Positions 21,764 through 32,744 of a stretch of 64,000 nucleotides of DNA are shown piece after piece. The stretch spans positions 8,405,516 to 8,469,515 of the forward strand of contig OW203734.1 of NCBI GenBank assembly GCA_934045075.1. Direction: 5' to 3'. Source of the stretch: Yponomeuta sedellus (Eukaryota; Arthropoda; Insecta; Lepidoptera; Yponomeutidae). The position numbers and the translations under genes are program-made. Within the stretch, counting starts at the first letter, position 1. Each line of letters starts with the position of its first letter. The notes beneath the pieces were generated by a model. The model made no database searches. It worked only from the letters and a program-made list of their open reading frames with translations, and had not been told where the DNA came from.

Positions 21764-21929
21764 CTAGCAAGGGGGTCTCATGCACTTAAGCACTGGTTCC
21801 CATGCTAACGGTATGTTCCAACCACGATCTCTATTAAAATTTGGATGCCGGCGGATCTCTATTGCCTCGCGGATCATTCTAGGGAAGAAACGGTCTTCTC
21901 GTGCTAGAACTTTAACTTTATCGAAAAAG
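21764..21929 (-). pseudogene. Penelope-like polyprotein C-terminal fragment
   Basis: The minus frame reads FFDKVKVLAREDRFFPRMIR, then EAIEIRRHPNFNRDRGW and a stop at 21764-21766. This resembles the segment near the end of Penelope-like retroelement proteins, just after the GIY-YIG endonuclease domain. The reverse transcriptase and most of GIY-YIG are absent. About 55 codons remain without internal stops. Confidence 0.65.
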
Positions 21930-22039
21930 ATATAAAGATTTATAAAGATTTCATGATGGTATAGTCTACGGCATCTTTGTTAGAACTACGGAAACCCAAT
22001 ATAAATAGTTGCAACACAAGCCAAGGCCTTCTCCCAGAA

Positions 22040-22100
22040 AGAGAGATAGCGCGAGAGAAAGAAAGAGGGGGAGAGACAGAGAGAGAGAGAGAGAATATAG
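22040..22100. repeat. (GA)n-rich microsatellite
   Basis: A purine run of ga and gaaa words ends in agagagagagagaga. Confidence 0.8.
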
Positions 22101-22134
22101 GCTTGTAGTGTTGTATAACTTTTATTAATATTAA

Positions 22135-22355
22135 AACTGGAATGACTTCAACTTTGTGCTTTATTTATACTGATTTATTCATTTTATTTATAATAAAAAC
22201 AGAAAACTGGGTAAAAACGGAATAAGCAGGTAAAAATAGTCAGGTAAAGTAGTAATTATGAAAATGATCTCGAAAATGTGTGACATAATTTAAAATTTTT
22301 GAAAAGGAAAGAGTGAATTAAAGAAATATAAAAAAATGGTGTGAAGATGTTTGCA
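22135..22355 (+). repeat. Dispersed repeat X, copy 2
   Basis: It starts aactggaatgacttcaactt, has aaaacagaaaactgggtaaa in the middle and ends atggtgtgaagatgtttgca. It is shorter internally than the 1.6 kb copy. Confidence 0.6.
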
Positions 22356-22369
22356 TCCTTTGCGAGGCT

Positions 22370-22515
22370 TAATCGCCTCGCGTGCCCACCGGGATAGAAG
22401 ATTTCAAGCGCTGAGGCGTCTGAACATCTCAAACACTCAGGTTTCCTCACGACATTTTTCTTAACGGCTAGCGAGTGGTTTACCTACAATAATTTCACAG
22501 ATGTAAAGTCACTGG
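22370..22515 (-). repeat. SINE family D body fragment
   Basis: It carries gcgtgcccaccgggatagaa, aggtttcctcacgac and gctagcgagtggt, matching the body at 12.0 kb. The tRNA-like head is missing. Confidence 0.45.
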
Positions 22516-22682
22516 TATAACCATATACATTTTGGTTACAAAGTCGTCCATGACTGATTTGAGTGCAATGTAGAGAGCGACAAACTTATCTAACCCTGTG
22601 ACAGCGTCACTTTTCTCATAGTAAACTTGACGTTTCCATACAAAATTTGACACCTCCACCGGGTCAGATAACTTTGTAGCAC

Positions 22683-22812
22683 TATAACCCTCTATTCATA
22701 ATAGTCTGCTAACTTAAAGCTTTGTTAATTCTCGCTCTGTCTTATTCTATTGACCTAAGTCAGAATGAAAAAGAACACTCTTTAGCAGCTGTTTTATGTT
22801 AGCGGACCGTAT
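22683..22812. mobile_element. TTA-type MITE, copy 2, right end eroded
   Basis: It matches 11468-11604 from ctattcataatagtctgcta to agttttatgttagcggacc-like sequence. The right inverted end is replaced by unrelated sequence after gtatcg. Confidence 0.55.
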
Positions 22813-22814
22813 CG

Positions 22815-23535
22815 AAACGAGGACCTCTCAATCATGAGGACACAGATTGACACAGATTTACAGTTCTGCCAATGCGTTGCGCTCTTTCTAACTAAAGTTG
22901 TTTGAACATTGAGTGACTAAAACTGCCACCAAAAACCAGCTCAAAAAAAGCACTCCAACACTCACATACTACGAGGGTTAAACGCACCGACCTTGATATC
23001 TCTAATCAGGGCTATGATTTATTGCTGGCAAAGTGGAAGGCGCAATTAGAGCCGGCCGATTAAGAACACTGACCGTCATTAGAGAGAAGCTCTGGCTAGG
23101 GTGACCAAGCCTTTGGGCGGTATTTCTTGAAAATTACGTAAATATTGTTCAAATGACCTCGACCTCATTATGGGTATCTTTCCATATTTGTGATATCCTC
23201 ACCATACGATCATAGCACGGAGCATCCTAGATTGGAATCAGGACAATGATTGTGCTGAAGATTAGGTGTTCACACAATTCTAGTTTGATTCTTTGTGGTT
23301 TACATATTTTTGGTTTTATTATTTTATTTATTTTTGGAAAACTTGCAGCTTACATAGTAATGGACAGTTTTTAACGACTGAATATAAGCTAAAAATAAAT
23401 TTCCGCACATGGTAACTAAGTAAATAATATGAGCAAAAACAAGTTAGTATAAAATGCGTTTAAACTACACTACAGCACCGAGGACGCGTCCTTGAGGGCT
23501 CGTAAATTGAAAAAGAAAAGTAAACCACCGTCATA
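22815..23535. other. No recognisable feature
   Basis: Mixed AT-rich sequence without frames longer than about 60 codons and without matches to other repeats in the window. Confidence 0.45.
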
Positions 23536-23538
23536 ATA

Positions 23539-23814
23539 CTACAGTCTATTTATTCTTACTTGTCCAATTTAGTAAACAAAATTCTACCCTTAAACTGTGA
23601 CCTTTTAGTCCAAAACGGCCATATTTCCATAAATGAAGTAACCTGGAACACTCTTTTAGATAACACGCTGCCAATTTTATAAACATAGTTCATGAATTTT
23701 CGAGAAAATGTCTAGTTTAGGCATCTAATCTCAATTTTAAGGCTAACCTTTTAGTAAACTAGATTCTAAAATCTTGTTTACTAAATTGGACAAGTAAGAA
23801 TACATAGACTGTAG
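23539..23814. mobile_element. MITE with ~42-bp TIRs
   Basis: The left end ctacagtctatttattctta is inverted at the right (taagaatacatagactgtag), with identity continuing through cttgtccaatttagtaaaca. One clear mismatch is visible in the outer 40 bp. It lies between TA-containing flanks. Confidence 0.7.
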
Positions 23815-24274
23815 GTAATGCGTTCATGCGTCCGAAAGGGTGCCGAGATCATAATTGATACTTTTTTGCCTGCCTGTGGTTTTTGTGCTGTATTTAAATT
23901 TTGTGAGTGCGAAATTATGGCTGTAACAACTGTAGCAACGATAAAGACGGTTTTTTGGATTTATTAAATGCATTTTAAGCACTTCGTTCTTCTTCGTTCA
24001 AGAAAACTGAAACTGAAACTTTGACCTACCTGTCATCAAAGCCGAATAATAGAATAATTTATTTGCTAAAACATGGTAATTACATATTATGTAGGTGATA
24101 TGTAATTACCATTGTTTACTTTTAAATAATCGACGTTTTCAAAACAATTACAAGTGGCCAGTGTCTTATAGGTACATAAAAACTTTTTTTCGCAAAACTT
24201 TTTGAGTGGCCTGGTATCTGAAATATTTTGATTTATTTGTACATCTACTTCTTTCTCCAATATATTGCTGCAAT

Positions 24275-24395
24275 CCATCTAAAGGTTGTCTGGAAAATAT
24301 CACTTTTAGTGATTAGGCCGCCATCTGTACTCTTAGGTCAAGAAATATCTGTGTAATTTCCTTTTTATGCACAATAAAGTGTTCTCTGTCTACTG
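24275..24395 (+). repeat. LINE 3'-UTR fragment, family L
   Basis: aatccatctaaaggttgtct, tagtgattaggccgcc and cacaataaagtgttctctgt. Just upstream, atggtaattacatat (24073-24087) forms a perfect 15-bp inverted repeat with 24098-24112. Confidence 0.55.
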
Positions 24396-24481
24396 TTATG
24401 CTATGGCCATGCGAAAGTTATTGTCACCCTATTTAGTGTTTTGCGGTATGTTATTAGGTTGGCAACCTCTAGACGTGGCAT

Positions 24482-24880
24482 ATGCGACTACTTTATACCC
24501 CACTACCCCTAACCTGTCATTTTAGACTCGCCAAACGAGCATCTCCCAACTTTTTCTACTGTTTCCAAAGAAAAAACACTCGAACAAAAACTTACAAAAT
24601 AGCGCGTGCCATAAATGCCGCAAATGTACCCCGAATTAAGTCAGCAAAAAAGGCATTTTTATACGTTTTAATTTCAGCAATTTCGATGATTGCCCCGTTA
24701 TTATGTTCTGACAAAAAACATGACCGTAACAGTATCGCACAAGGGAAAATGCCTGTAAGTATGGCAGTCCTTTTCATTCATTCCGTACCTACATTTAAAA
24801 ACACGGAATTAAAATTAAAGGTTCCTCAGAAAATAAAAAGAGAACGTTACACCTCAATCCAGGAGAGACATTTTCAGTAG
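24482..24880 (+). other. Longest unexplained open frame; protein-like on both strands
   Basis: A 132-codon plus frame includes KKAFLYVLISAISMIAPLLC (hydrophobic, membrane-segment-like). The opposite strand is also open over 24592-24777 (RTAILTGIFPCAILL...). gtaagt follows ATGCCT at about 24755 on plus. On minus, ttttgtaagt and cttacag bracket about 150 bp, which could be an exon. I recognise neither product and see no adjacent exon. It may be a fragment of an old gene or a repeat. Confidence 0.2.
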
Positions 24881-25356
24881 GTACACGATACTACCAAACG
24901 ATAAATTTCTACAAAAATCTGCGATTTTGAACTAGGTATCTGTCGATAACCCAGGAACGGTACAAAAGAAAAAAAAAATCGTAGATTTACAAAAAGTCGA
25001 TTCCGCTGATACAATAATGTTACTCCACAAATACAGCTTAAATAATCTGTGACTGACTGTCATTCTCACAGAGTGTTTATTCTTCATCTGCGGAGTGTTT
25101 TATGGAATCGAGTTTTTCTAAGGTGTTTACATAAATTTAAGCTATTTTTGTTGTCGTTGTGCAAAAGTTTCTGTACACATTTTTGGTTTTAGTTTCTAAT
25201 TTAGCTTAAACGTAGACTTTTGGTGTAAAGAAAAATAATATAAGTGCACCCTGACGGGCAGAGAATGCCTGTACCATAATTTTAAATTACCACTCACATA
25301 ATTTGCAAGTACCATACAATAAACTTTGTATACTAACTTTGTAAATCATACATCTG

Positions 25357-25440
25357 GCCCCGTGGTGGGGAGTAAGGCCTAACCTTCCTGCAATGCAGGA
25401 AGAGACCCGTGCCCCAGCAGTGGGGACATACAGGGTTGAA
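25357..25440 (+). repeat. 5S-derived SINE 3' fragment
   Basis: ggccccgtggtggggagtaa then gcaatgcaggaagagacccg and the terminal ccagcagtggggacatac. It is 5'-truncated. Confidence 0.7.
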
Positions 25441-25477
25441 ATCGAATCGATACAATAAACATTCTAATAATTCTTAT

Positions 25478-25627
25478 ACCATGCGGAAACCTGAGTATCT
25501 GAGGAGTTTAAATACCTCAGCGCTTGATATTGCCAATCTACGGTGGGAGAGCGTGGTAATTAAGCCCACACTCTCTCTCTGAGAGAAGGCCTGTGCCCTC
25601 CAGTAGGACGTTTATAAGATACATAAT
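25478..25627 (+). repeat. Composite LINE/SINE 3' fragment
   Basis: It is parallel to 1189-1337: a cctcagcgcttgatattgcc block, then ctctctctctgagagaaggc, then gtgccctccagtaggacgtt and ataagatacata. Confidence 0.5.
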
Positions 25628-26340
25628 AAAAAATCAATAAAATAACTATGCCAGAGAATACAAGGGTGTCATGAAGGACGTAGGTATGTTAACACTAGAC
25701 TATTACATACACAAGTAGCACCTTAAACTGTGACAGGACCTCTCCAAAACATAGTGTATAGCAGCCCTAACTTACGCAATGAAGTTTATAAAGCGAAACA
25801 GTTGTCTGTTATTTAGAAATCGCTTATTGCCCGCACAACAATATGCATGGCGCCTGCGGTGTTGGCCATTGTTGCTCTTTATCGATGCAGCCAGCCTAGC
25901 ACGCATTATTCATAATCCTACGTCCCACTGCAAGGGAGGCCTTCAGAGCGAGACAGAGAGAATAAATGACAGAGAAAGAGTGAGAGTGAAATTTTTTTTT
26001 AAAGTAAACAGTCATTCTTTAGACGCACATTTTCTTAACAGTGGATGATACTAAACCGTCACCCCAGTAACGCCCTAGGCGACGTTGAATCGGATACACT
26101 AAGCTTCAGTCGGTCAGGGACGCCAAATCGCGTATACTCGGGTCCAATCGTCACCAAACTGGTTCTGAGGGTGCACGAAACGACGTACTCACTGAGCCCG
26201 CACGTCTGGCACACCCTGGGCAACAATTGGCAAATCCTTTACGCTGATTGGCAAATCCTTTTCCTACGATGGTTTGCCATCGACACGCCAAGAAAAGTCA
26301 CTAGTCTTTACAAACACTTCTATACAAACAGTTTAGAAAA

Positions 26341-26845
26341 TGGTTGAGGTTGCGAACAGAAAGGCAGCATGCTGAACTTTGGGGAACGGAAACCAAATGT
26401 AAACAAGCCAGGGAGGCTTTACCAACAATCTCGAAATATTTTTCACGTAGCCTGCTGCATCTGAGAGGGCAATCTTAAAATTATATTATTTTTATATCAT
26501 ACTAATTGACCATTCTATGAAAAAGAAAATATGTGTTGTATGTCATTTAATTATCTTACAACTGGCTTGAGTGTTATTCATAACATTTACGTTATGAGAG
26601 TTCATATGTCATTCAGGCCACTACTCAAAGAACAGGCATCTCTACACTATATGGGACTAACCGACAGCCCGCTTTGCCGGGGATGCCTTAAAGAACAGGA
26701 AACTCCCGCCTACGTGACCATTCACTGTGAAGGCGTGGAAAACCAACGGACCGCCATCATTTGGAAGCCGGGGTCCCTTCAAGAAGTCCGCAGTGACATC
26801 GAAGCACTGCTGATTTTCTGGAAAGAGATAGGCTGGCTGGAGTAA
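26341..26845 (+). pseudogene. Non-LTR retrotransposon C-terminal region (after RNase H), frameshifted
   Basis: The first part (26341-26458) reads WLRLRTERQHAELWGTETKC and on to SRSLLHLRGQS before a stop. The second (about 26600-26845, another frame) reads HYMGLTDSPLCRGCLKEQET, then a stop after EIGWLE. The C-x2-C...H-C arrangement after an MGL-x-DSPLC motif is the zinc-finger-like end found downstream of RNase H in I/R1/Jockey-type LINEs. Sequence between the parts is AT-rich and may be an insertion. Confidence 0.55.
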
Positions 26846-26921
26846 ACTCACAGCTCCACTACGAACAATGGCCCAATCACAAGGTAAGTGCCGAAATCTC
26901 AGGTCTAACTAACTAGTCTTT

Positions 26922-27215
26922 ACATCATCATCATCATCAGCCCACCGCTGCCCACCGCTGCCCACTGCTGGGTATAGGCCTTTTCCCCATTATGCCAAGC
27001 CTCACGGTCTCTCGCCATTCTCATCCAAGGACCCTCCACTGACTCTGCCACATCGTCTGACCATCGGGCCGCTGGTCTGCCCACCGACCGCTTTCCCGTT
27101 CTCGGCCGCCACTCTGTGACTGCTCTGGTCCACCTGCCGTCTTCCCACCTTGCCAAGTGCCCCACCCACCTCCACTTTAGTCTCGATATCCGGTCCCCTA
27201 CATCGTCAACCTTCG
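26922..27215 (-). pseudogene. RTE-type LINE ORF2 C-terminal fragment with (ATG)n tail
   Basis: The minus frame runs VDDVGDRISRLKWRWVGHLA, then RWEDGRWTRAVTEWRPRTGK, GRPAARWSDD and AYTQQWAAV. It continues into ATG codons (a gatgatgatgatgat tail at 26924-26938). It is the clearest RTE terminus here. A second, partial duplication of ccgctgcccac (26943-26965) sits at the end. Confidence 0.75.
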
Positions 27216-27234
27216 TTTTACGTCGAATAACAGA

Positions 27235-27430
27235 TACAGAGAATAGTGTAAAGAGGTTCGAAATTTCATTGATGCCGGTGAGTCGCCCATTAGCTCAATT
27301 GGTAGAGCGCTGGCACGGATAGCCAGAGGTTACGCGTTCGAATCCCGGCATGGGTGAAATTTTTAGCCTCTAAATAGGTTTTTAAATTTGTCCTTAGCAC
27401 GGGTTAGTGCATTAAATATAAAAATAGTAT
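27235..27430 (+). mobile_element. tRNA-derived SINE, family A, nearly full core and tail
   Basis: gtaaagaggttcgaaatttc, the tRNA-like core (attagctcaattggtagagc, gcgttcgaatcccggc), then gcctctaaataggttttt and a gggttagtgcatta tail. It is in simple orientation without fold-back, and shows the normal order of parts. Confidence 0.75.
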
Positions 27431-28479
27431 AATAATCATACAAGTTTTTACGATCACTTTATCCACTATTTTATCTTATGACTTCTGGGCTTAGGTCTAC
27501 CCTAAAGCAGGCCACTTCTTTCCGCCCTCAGACATCCTGATCCAGCCGCCACAGCCAACCGGCTTCAAATCGTGGGTTCAGCGAGCGCGGTTCAGTCGGG
27601 ATTCCATTGTTTCATCGGTGACCAGTCTGCCGCTGCTCCAGCTTGCTCAACTATTCCTGCATAGCAAACTACAGACTAAACGCGAAGACAAACAAATGAA
27701 ATCGATCGGTACAGCACACCTCTATAGTAATAGAAAATAATATTTTACATCAATCTTGATACCAACCGAACTAATGCAAATAAATGCCTATTGGCACCGC
27801 TGATGTCTGAAGAATACCAAACCCGTGAGGTCATAAGCGACCTCCAAATAACTATAATTATGGACCACATTAACTGGTTGGTTCTTAACGTTAATTAGGA
27901 CCAACGAACCCGTCCTAAAAAACATCGTAACTTGCAATACCTTCCTTCCTACATTCCTTACCGCATCACAACAACAATTATGGGACGGCGGAGTACATTC
28001 TTTCACTAATAAACAATTCACCGAACTCGTTGAAAAATATTGTATGAACCAAATGAGTGCCGAAATGGCCTAAAACAACACTTCTTGAGTTAGTTGTAAG
28101 AAAAGAGTAGGTAACTTAACTCACAGACATATCTTTGCATATTTCAGTATTTTTTTTTGTACGCTTTTTAATATGAAAACAAACTTTTCGGCTGTTCGGT
28201 TGGTTTGTTGCAGAAATAATACTCTCGACGTCCATAGAAGAATAAGACTCTAAAGCGACAAAAATTGCGCGTAACCTTATAAGCTGCGAATCAATTGCAT
28301 GCTAGGGGGGCAGGCATGACATTTAAATGTTCCCACACGCGGGACAAGGGACGACCGCTCGCGCTGGACGCCGCAGGGCGAATGAATACTTCGCCTTTTT
28401 TCCACGTGCGTCGCGATAGCAGGACCACTTCATTCAGGTGAACCTACTTGAAAATGCCTCCAATGTGGTTGAATCGGGG

Positions 28480-28640
28480 CTGAGTCCGGCCAGGTTTTTA
28501 CGGTCTTAGTACGGTCTTAGTGGAAGGTTTTTAGTGACAAAACCAAAAAAGCCAATCAGAAGCATTAGTTTACTCGGATGGCGCACTCGGTCCGAGCGCA
28601 CTAAGACCGTGAAAACGCGGCTTCAGCCTGTTTAGCTTTG
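28480..28640. mobile_element. TIR element related to 29003-29172
   Basis: tttttacggtcttagt at the left pairs with actaagaccgtgaaaa at 28598-28613. The inner block aatcagaagcattagtttac is shared with the 29.1 kb element. The left arm contains a small direct repeat of acggtcttagt. Confidence 0.5.
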
Positions 28641-28707
28641 GTCGTTGTTGGGATTTTGGGACCTTGGTATTACGAGTATCAATTACATTAAAGCATTTCC
28701 CAGTTGT

Positions 28708-28832
28708 CTTCGTCGTTGAACATTGTCGCCCCACCACGTTGGTGGTATGCCCATCGACCGCCGGCTCGTGCTTGGCCTCCATTCAGTGACCATCTTAGTC
28801 CACAGGCCATGATCTCGCCTAACCAAGTGCCC
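28708..28832 (-). pseudogene. RTE-type LINE C-terminal fragment
   Basis: The minus frame reads GHLVRRDHGLWTKMVTEWRP, then STSRRSMGIPPTWWGDN, an altered version of the EWRPRTGKRSVGRPPxRWxDD block. It is short and isolated. Confidence 0.55.
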
Positions 28833-29002
28833 GAAAAAAGTCGCAGATAGGCACACGAATCACACATTATTTGATTACCAGGCTTTTTGTCGTAAGAGTC
28901 CGACCAGATCTCGCTCTGATTTGCTGAGCTTAATCATGGTAAGTAAAGATGGAGCTCGCGTCGTCGGTTGCTCGTCTCTGACTGCGGGCCTAGTAAGAAA
29001 TG

Positions 29003-29172
29003 CAGAGGTTTTCATGGTCTTAGTAGGTACGCTAGGACCGAGTCCGCCATCCGAGTAAACTAATGCTTTTGATTGGATATTTTGGTGTTGTCACGAAAAA
29101 CCGTCCAATCAGAAGCATTAGTTTACTCGGATAGCTCACGCGGTCCGAGTGTATTGAGACCATGAAAATGCG
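29003..29172. mobile_element. MITE with ~68-bp TIRs
   Basis: The left arm (ttttcatggtcttagtaggt ... gagtaaactaatgcttttga) is inverted at the right (aatcagaagcattagtttac ... gagaccatgaaaatg) with a short AT-rich centre. No coding capacity. Confidence 0.65.
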
Positions 29173-29174
29173 GG

Positions 29175-30130
29175 TTAAATCCGGTCGTAATCCAATAACG
29201 AATCACAAAGTTTAAAAGAACATGATAGTTTTGCACTGCACTAGTGGCCAGCCACCCCGACGCACACCGCCGCCTTTTTTCAGCGCAGCGCGCGGGCAGT
29301 TTGCGAAGAATGTGACCGCGCGTGCGATATGGGTCCCCTCCGGCCAAACGACACTCTTTTGCGTACGGGAATAAATTGCGGATCATAATCTCTCTCCCTC
29401 GGCAGAAAATAAGGACTCTGAGTGGTCCTCTTCTTCTTATAACAGGCACCGTCTGAAAATCACCGCTTTGGGCTAATACCAGCAGCCCTTACAAGCAAGC
29501 AACAGTGACACACCGCATCTCAGAATTGTTTGTATTTTCTCTTTGTAATACTTCGCCCCGTGCTCCGTGTTGTCAGAAGTTATCTCAATTATGAAATTAT
29601 GAAATTGTTTTCTACATTTTAGGAACCTTTCACAGGTTACTAAGGTCACGGGTGTTAAATAGTTTATTTAACCGCACTCGAGAGCAATGGTTATGGGTTG
29701 GTCAGTGGTAGATTACGCTTTCCTTGATATTGTAGATGCTATGGATAATATCCCATGATGCCGCCTTAGTAAAAGAAAAAATATTTATTGTTTATCAAAT
29801 TAGTCAATCCAACCAAGTCATACTACTCAGGGTCATTCTATGTCACACTGCCATCGTAACTTACTGAAGTTCAATGGTATCTTAGTGGTGCCCTATTGCT
29901 GGCCAAAAACAGTGGAGCAACTGCTGCTTGTAGAAAAAGAACTTTGAGTATCTACTAATATTTTAATTCGGATGGGTAGTTGGACGGATGTACATACGAA
30001 CGGACAGACCGACAAAACACGTACACGGACAGAACAGATAGAGCAATAGACAAAACATAGACAGGATTGTACGAAACAGTACAGAAAGCAGGTGCATGGC
30101 ACATACTAAAAAGGTTAATTTTCTCTTTAT
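29175..30130. other. No recognisable gene
   Basis: A GC-richer patch (29240-29450) with a 108-codon minus frame lacks motifs. The rest is AT-rich, and the region 29990-30060 is rich in gac/aga words. Confidence 0.4.
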
Positions 30131-30136
30131 TTTAAA

Positions 30137-30316
30137 CTAGCTGACCCAGCAAACTTCGTACCGCCTAAGAGTCGATTCTTTATTTTTTTTTCTCTCCGTC
30201 AGAACCATCCTCGTACTTCAAGGAATATTCTAAAAAAAGAATTACCGAAGTCGGTTCAGCTGCTCTCGAGATTTGCGCTTATCAACACATTCAGCGATTC
30301 ATTTTTATATTATAGA
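30137..30316 (-). mobile_element. Non-autonomous Helitron-like element, 3
   Basis: The complement starts TCTATAATATAAAAATGAAT and ends GCTGGGTCAGCTAG. The right-hand flank is not the expected A, so the exact 5' end is less certain than in the 44.7 and 62.0 kb copies. Confidence 0.55.
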
Positions 30317-31117
30317 AAATAGTTGTCTTTTGTAATTTTTCACTACGCATCTTCACCTAGAGCTATTAAGATGTTTTGGTCAATGTTCTATTTTTATTAT
30401 TAATACAATCCATTTATATCAATAAACTTATGTTTGATTGCGACCCAAACAAGGATGACATGAAATGAGTTTATACTATGTAGTTATGTACGTCGTTGTT
30501 ATAATATACCATGTAACGTTAATGTGGAATAGATATCAACTCTAATGTTTAATATTTAAGTACTATCTCACAAAAGAATGAAGAACACCAACAAAAACTG
30601 GACGAAAGCTTCTATTGCTAAAGCTCCGCAAAATGTCAATGCGGCGATGTAGGCGAAACGTAGCTAAACAACAAAGGAGCTATTATTTGCACCAATTGTA
30701 ATACAATTATGGGCAATTATTCAAGTTACAAATTGCTTTGTGCTTAACAATTGTATTTGGGCCCTGACAAAGCCGAGATATGACAAGGTTTGAGGCGCGG
30801 ACCTCCCAAGGTTTAGAATAATGCGATTACAATGGTAGCACGGAATATGGACGTGCAGTAGGTCCATTTGAGAGATTAAAGCATCCAGAAGGTGATATTA
30901 TGTATAGTTCAGGCCCAATATAGTCCCCTAGGAGTTAAAGGATTGAAGCAGAAGATGGGTGAGGTAAATATTTTGTTTTTGCAATGTCCAGGATATTTCA
31001 TCAAACATCATCACGTATTTTAAAGAAAGAGTGTTTTGCCCGATCCTAATTTTCATTAATATTTAGTGAAAACTTTATAAACTGTGCCTGTTACTAAGCC
31101 TACATCATCTAAAACAA

Positions 31118-31215
31118 TTTCTCTAGGTACTGCAGCGTGCGAGTCATCCCATCACCCATCTAGTGTGAGTAAAGATGTCACTGGACGCTATATAAATCAT
31201 CTCATTACGAAAATG
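31118..31215 (+). repeat. SINE family E tail fragment
   Basis: cacccatctagtgtgagtaa, actggacgctatataaatca and tctcattac match the end of the element at 60985-61335. The 800 bp before it (30320-31110) hold nothing I recognise. Confidence 0.55.
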
Positions 31216-31280
31216 CAAAGGCCAATATTATGTTAGCTATTTATTGTAATCATGTAAAAATATTAAGGTATAATTAATTG

Positions 31281-31491
31281 ATGATATTCCGAAGAATCTG
31301 TTAAGAGTATCATTTTAAATTTTACATCTTTTTTATAAATGATATATCATTTTTTTATAAATGATATATCATTTATAAAAAAGATGTAAAATTTAAAATG
31401 ATACTCTTAACAGATTCTTAAATGATATATCATTTATAAAAAAGATGTAAAATTTAAAATGATACTCTTAACAGATTCTTCGGAATATCAT
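31281..31491. mobile_element. AT-rich palindromic element with one arm duplicated
   Basis: The left arm starts atgatattccgaagaatctg and is inverted at 31420-31491. An additional inverted arm copy (about 31350-31416) sits between, so the order is arm, inverted arm, inverted arm. Each arm is about 70 bp and nearly identical, including the word aatgatatatcattt at the hinge. Confidence 0.65.
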
Positions 31492-31505
31492 TTTACATTT
31501 TTCGG

Positions 31506-31571
31506 AATTTAAAATTTTACATTTTTTTATAAATGATATAACATTTATAAAAAAATGTAAAATTTTAAATT
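31506..31571. repeat. Perfect 30-bp inverted repeat, 6-nt loop
   Basis: 31506-31535 and 31542-31571 are exact complements. The word ttacattttttta... resembles the neighbouring palindrome arms (ttacatcttttttataaatg), so it is probably a related fragment. Confidence 0.7.
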
Positions 31572-31574
31572 TCT

Positions 31575-32740
31575 TGATAACTGCTTTTTGCGCATCAACA
31601 AAAATTTTCTTCAGGATAAGACCATATTATATGCGAAAAAACTCATCAGTATTTGTTGAGTAATGTCATTCTGTTTCAACCGATAAATTCTGGGTGAAAT
31701 TACCACAAACTGTTAAAAAAATCTACAAAAACGCGAAAGTGTAAATTGCAAAGACTGGGATGTTAAATTAGAAGAAATCAATGAGGAATTTTGGTTCTAA
31801 CCTTCTATGCATTTTAAAATACCATGGGCATGGCGCTTGGAAAAAACGTTCAAGATAATGGTATGCCTGTTGGAAGCACCCGCACGTTTATGCCTCTATG
31901 ATTTCGTGAAGGAGTTACTTCCATCGTAGTGATTTTACTGTTACTACTGACTTTTTAGTATGGTCTCTTTTGCGCTGCACGCACATAAGGATCTGGATCA
32001 TTAGAATTATTATTCTTAGGAGTTCGGTGGAAGCAGATGATTACCATGCAAAAGTGGTGGCAGGCTGGACACACCAATGTTGTTTTTTGGGTAAAATGTT
32101 CGTGGATCACACACGTGTGTCAAAAAACGAATAACCCTTGATAATTACATTTTCTGATTGGCCTAGCTCTTTTAAGTGTACTCTACGGAAAACATTTATG
32201 TAAGTTATGTTCTTTAAATATTTTACTGTCTGTTTAGTTTCTGGCTTCTTATTATTAATGTACTATTTTTTAAGTTTTGTTTTTTTTTTCACTTATCGAT
32301 AGTTGTGCACATACTAGTAATACATGAAATAATACGTGTATCATTTTGTATCTTAATTACTTATGTAAACGTATATGGATGTCGGTCTGAAATAAAAACA
32401 TTTCATTTCAATACTATTGTAAGAATATTGTGAATGTTCATCACCTTGCCTTATAAAGAAGATTTTAAAAAACCTCTGGGCTGATGTTATAGATCGACCA
32501 AAAACCAGCAAATGCAGCATGGGACATTAGCTCTTATATCACATACACCAAATCCCAAGCATTTCCAGTGTCAAATCCTAATCATTTCTAATTGCTATCG
32601 CGTGACTGAGGTCAGAAAGGAGGGTAGTGCTTTGGATGAGTGGAAAAAAATAAGCTGATGGATCGCATTGGATTAAGCTCGTCTCACTTTTCCTTCAGCT
32701 ACTATCCATCCGGTTGTCGATTGTCAAGGCCTCCAATTAT
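31575..32740. other. No recognisable feature
   Basis: AT-rich. Several short frames on plus near 31.7-31.8 kb are interrupted by stops and match nothing I know. Confidence 0.4.
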
Positions 32741-32744
32741 ACAA

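Noticed and set aside
24482..24880. Calling a membrane protein gene
   Set aside because: No family recognised, both strands are open, and there is no start context or neighbouring exon. Kept only as an unexplained segment.
26045..26347. 100-codon plus frame before the LINE remnant
   Set aside because: It ends where the LINE frame begins but shows no RNase H or reverse transcriptase motif. I could not link it to the LINE.
30640..30700. Hammerhead-like word gatgtaggcgaaacgtagc
   Set aside because: Only gcgaaac is suggestive. No ctganga box and no flanking stems could be placed, and no Penelope sequence adjoins it.
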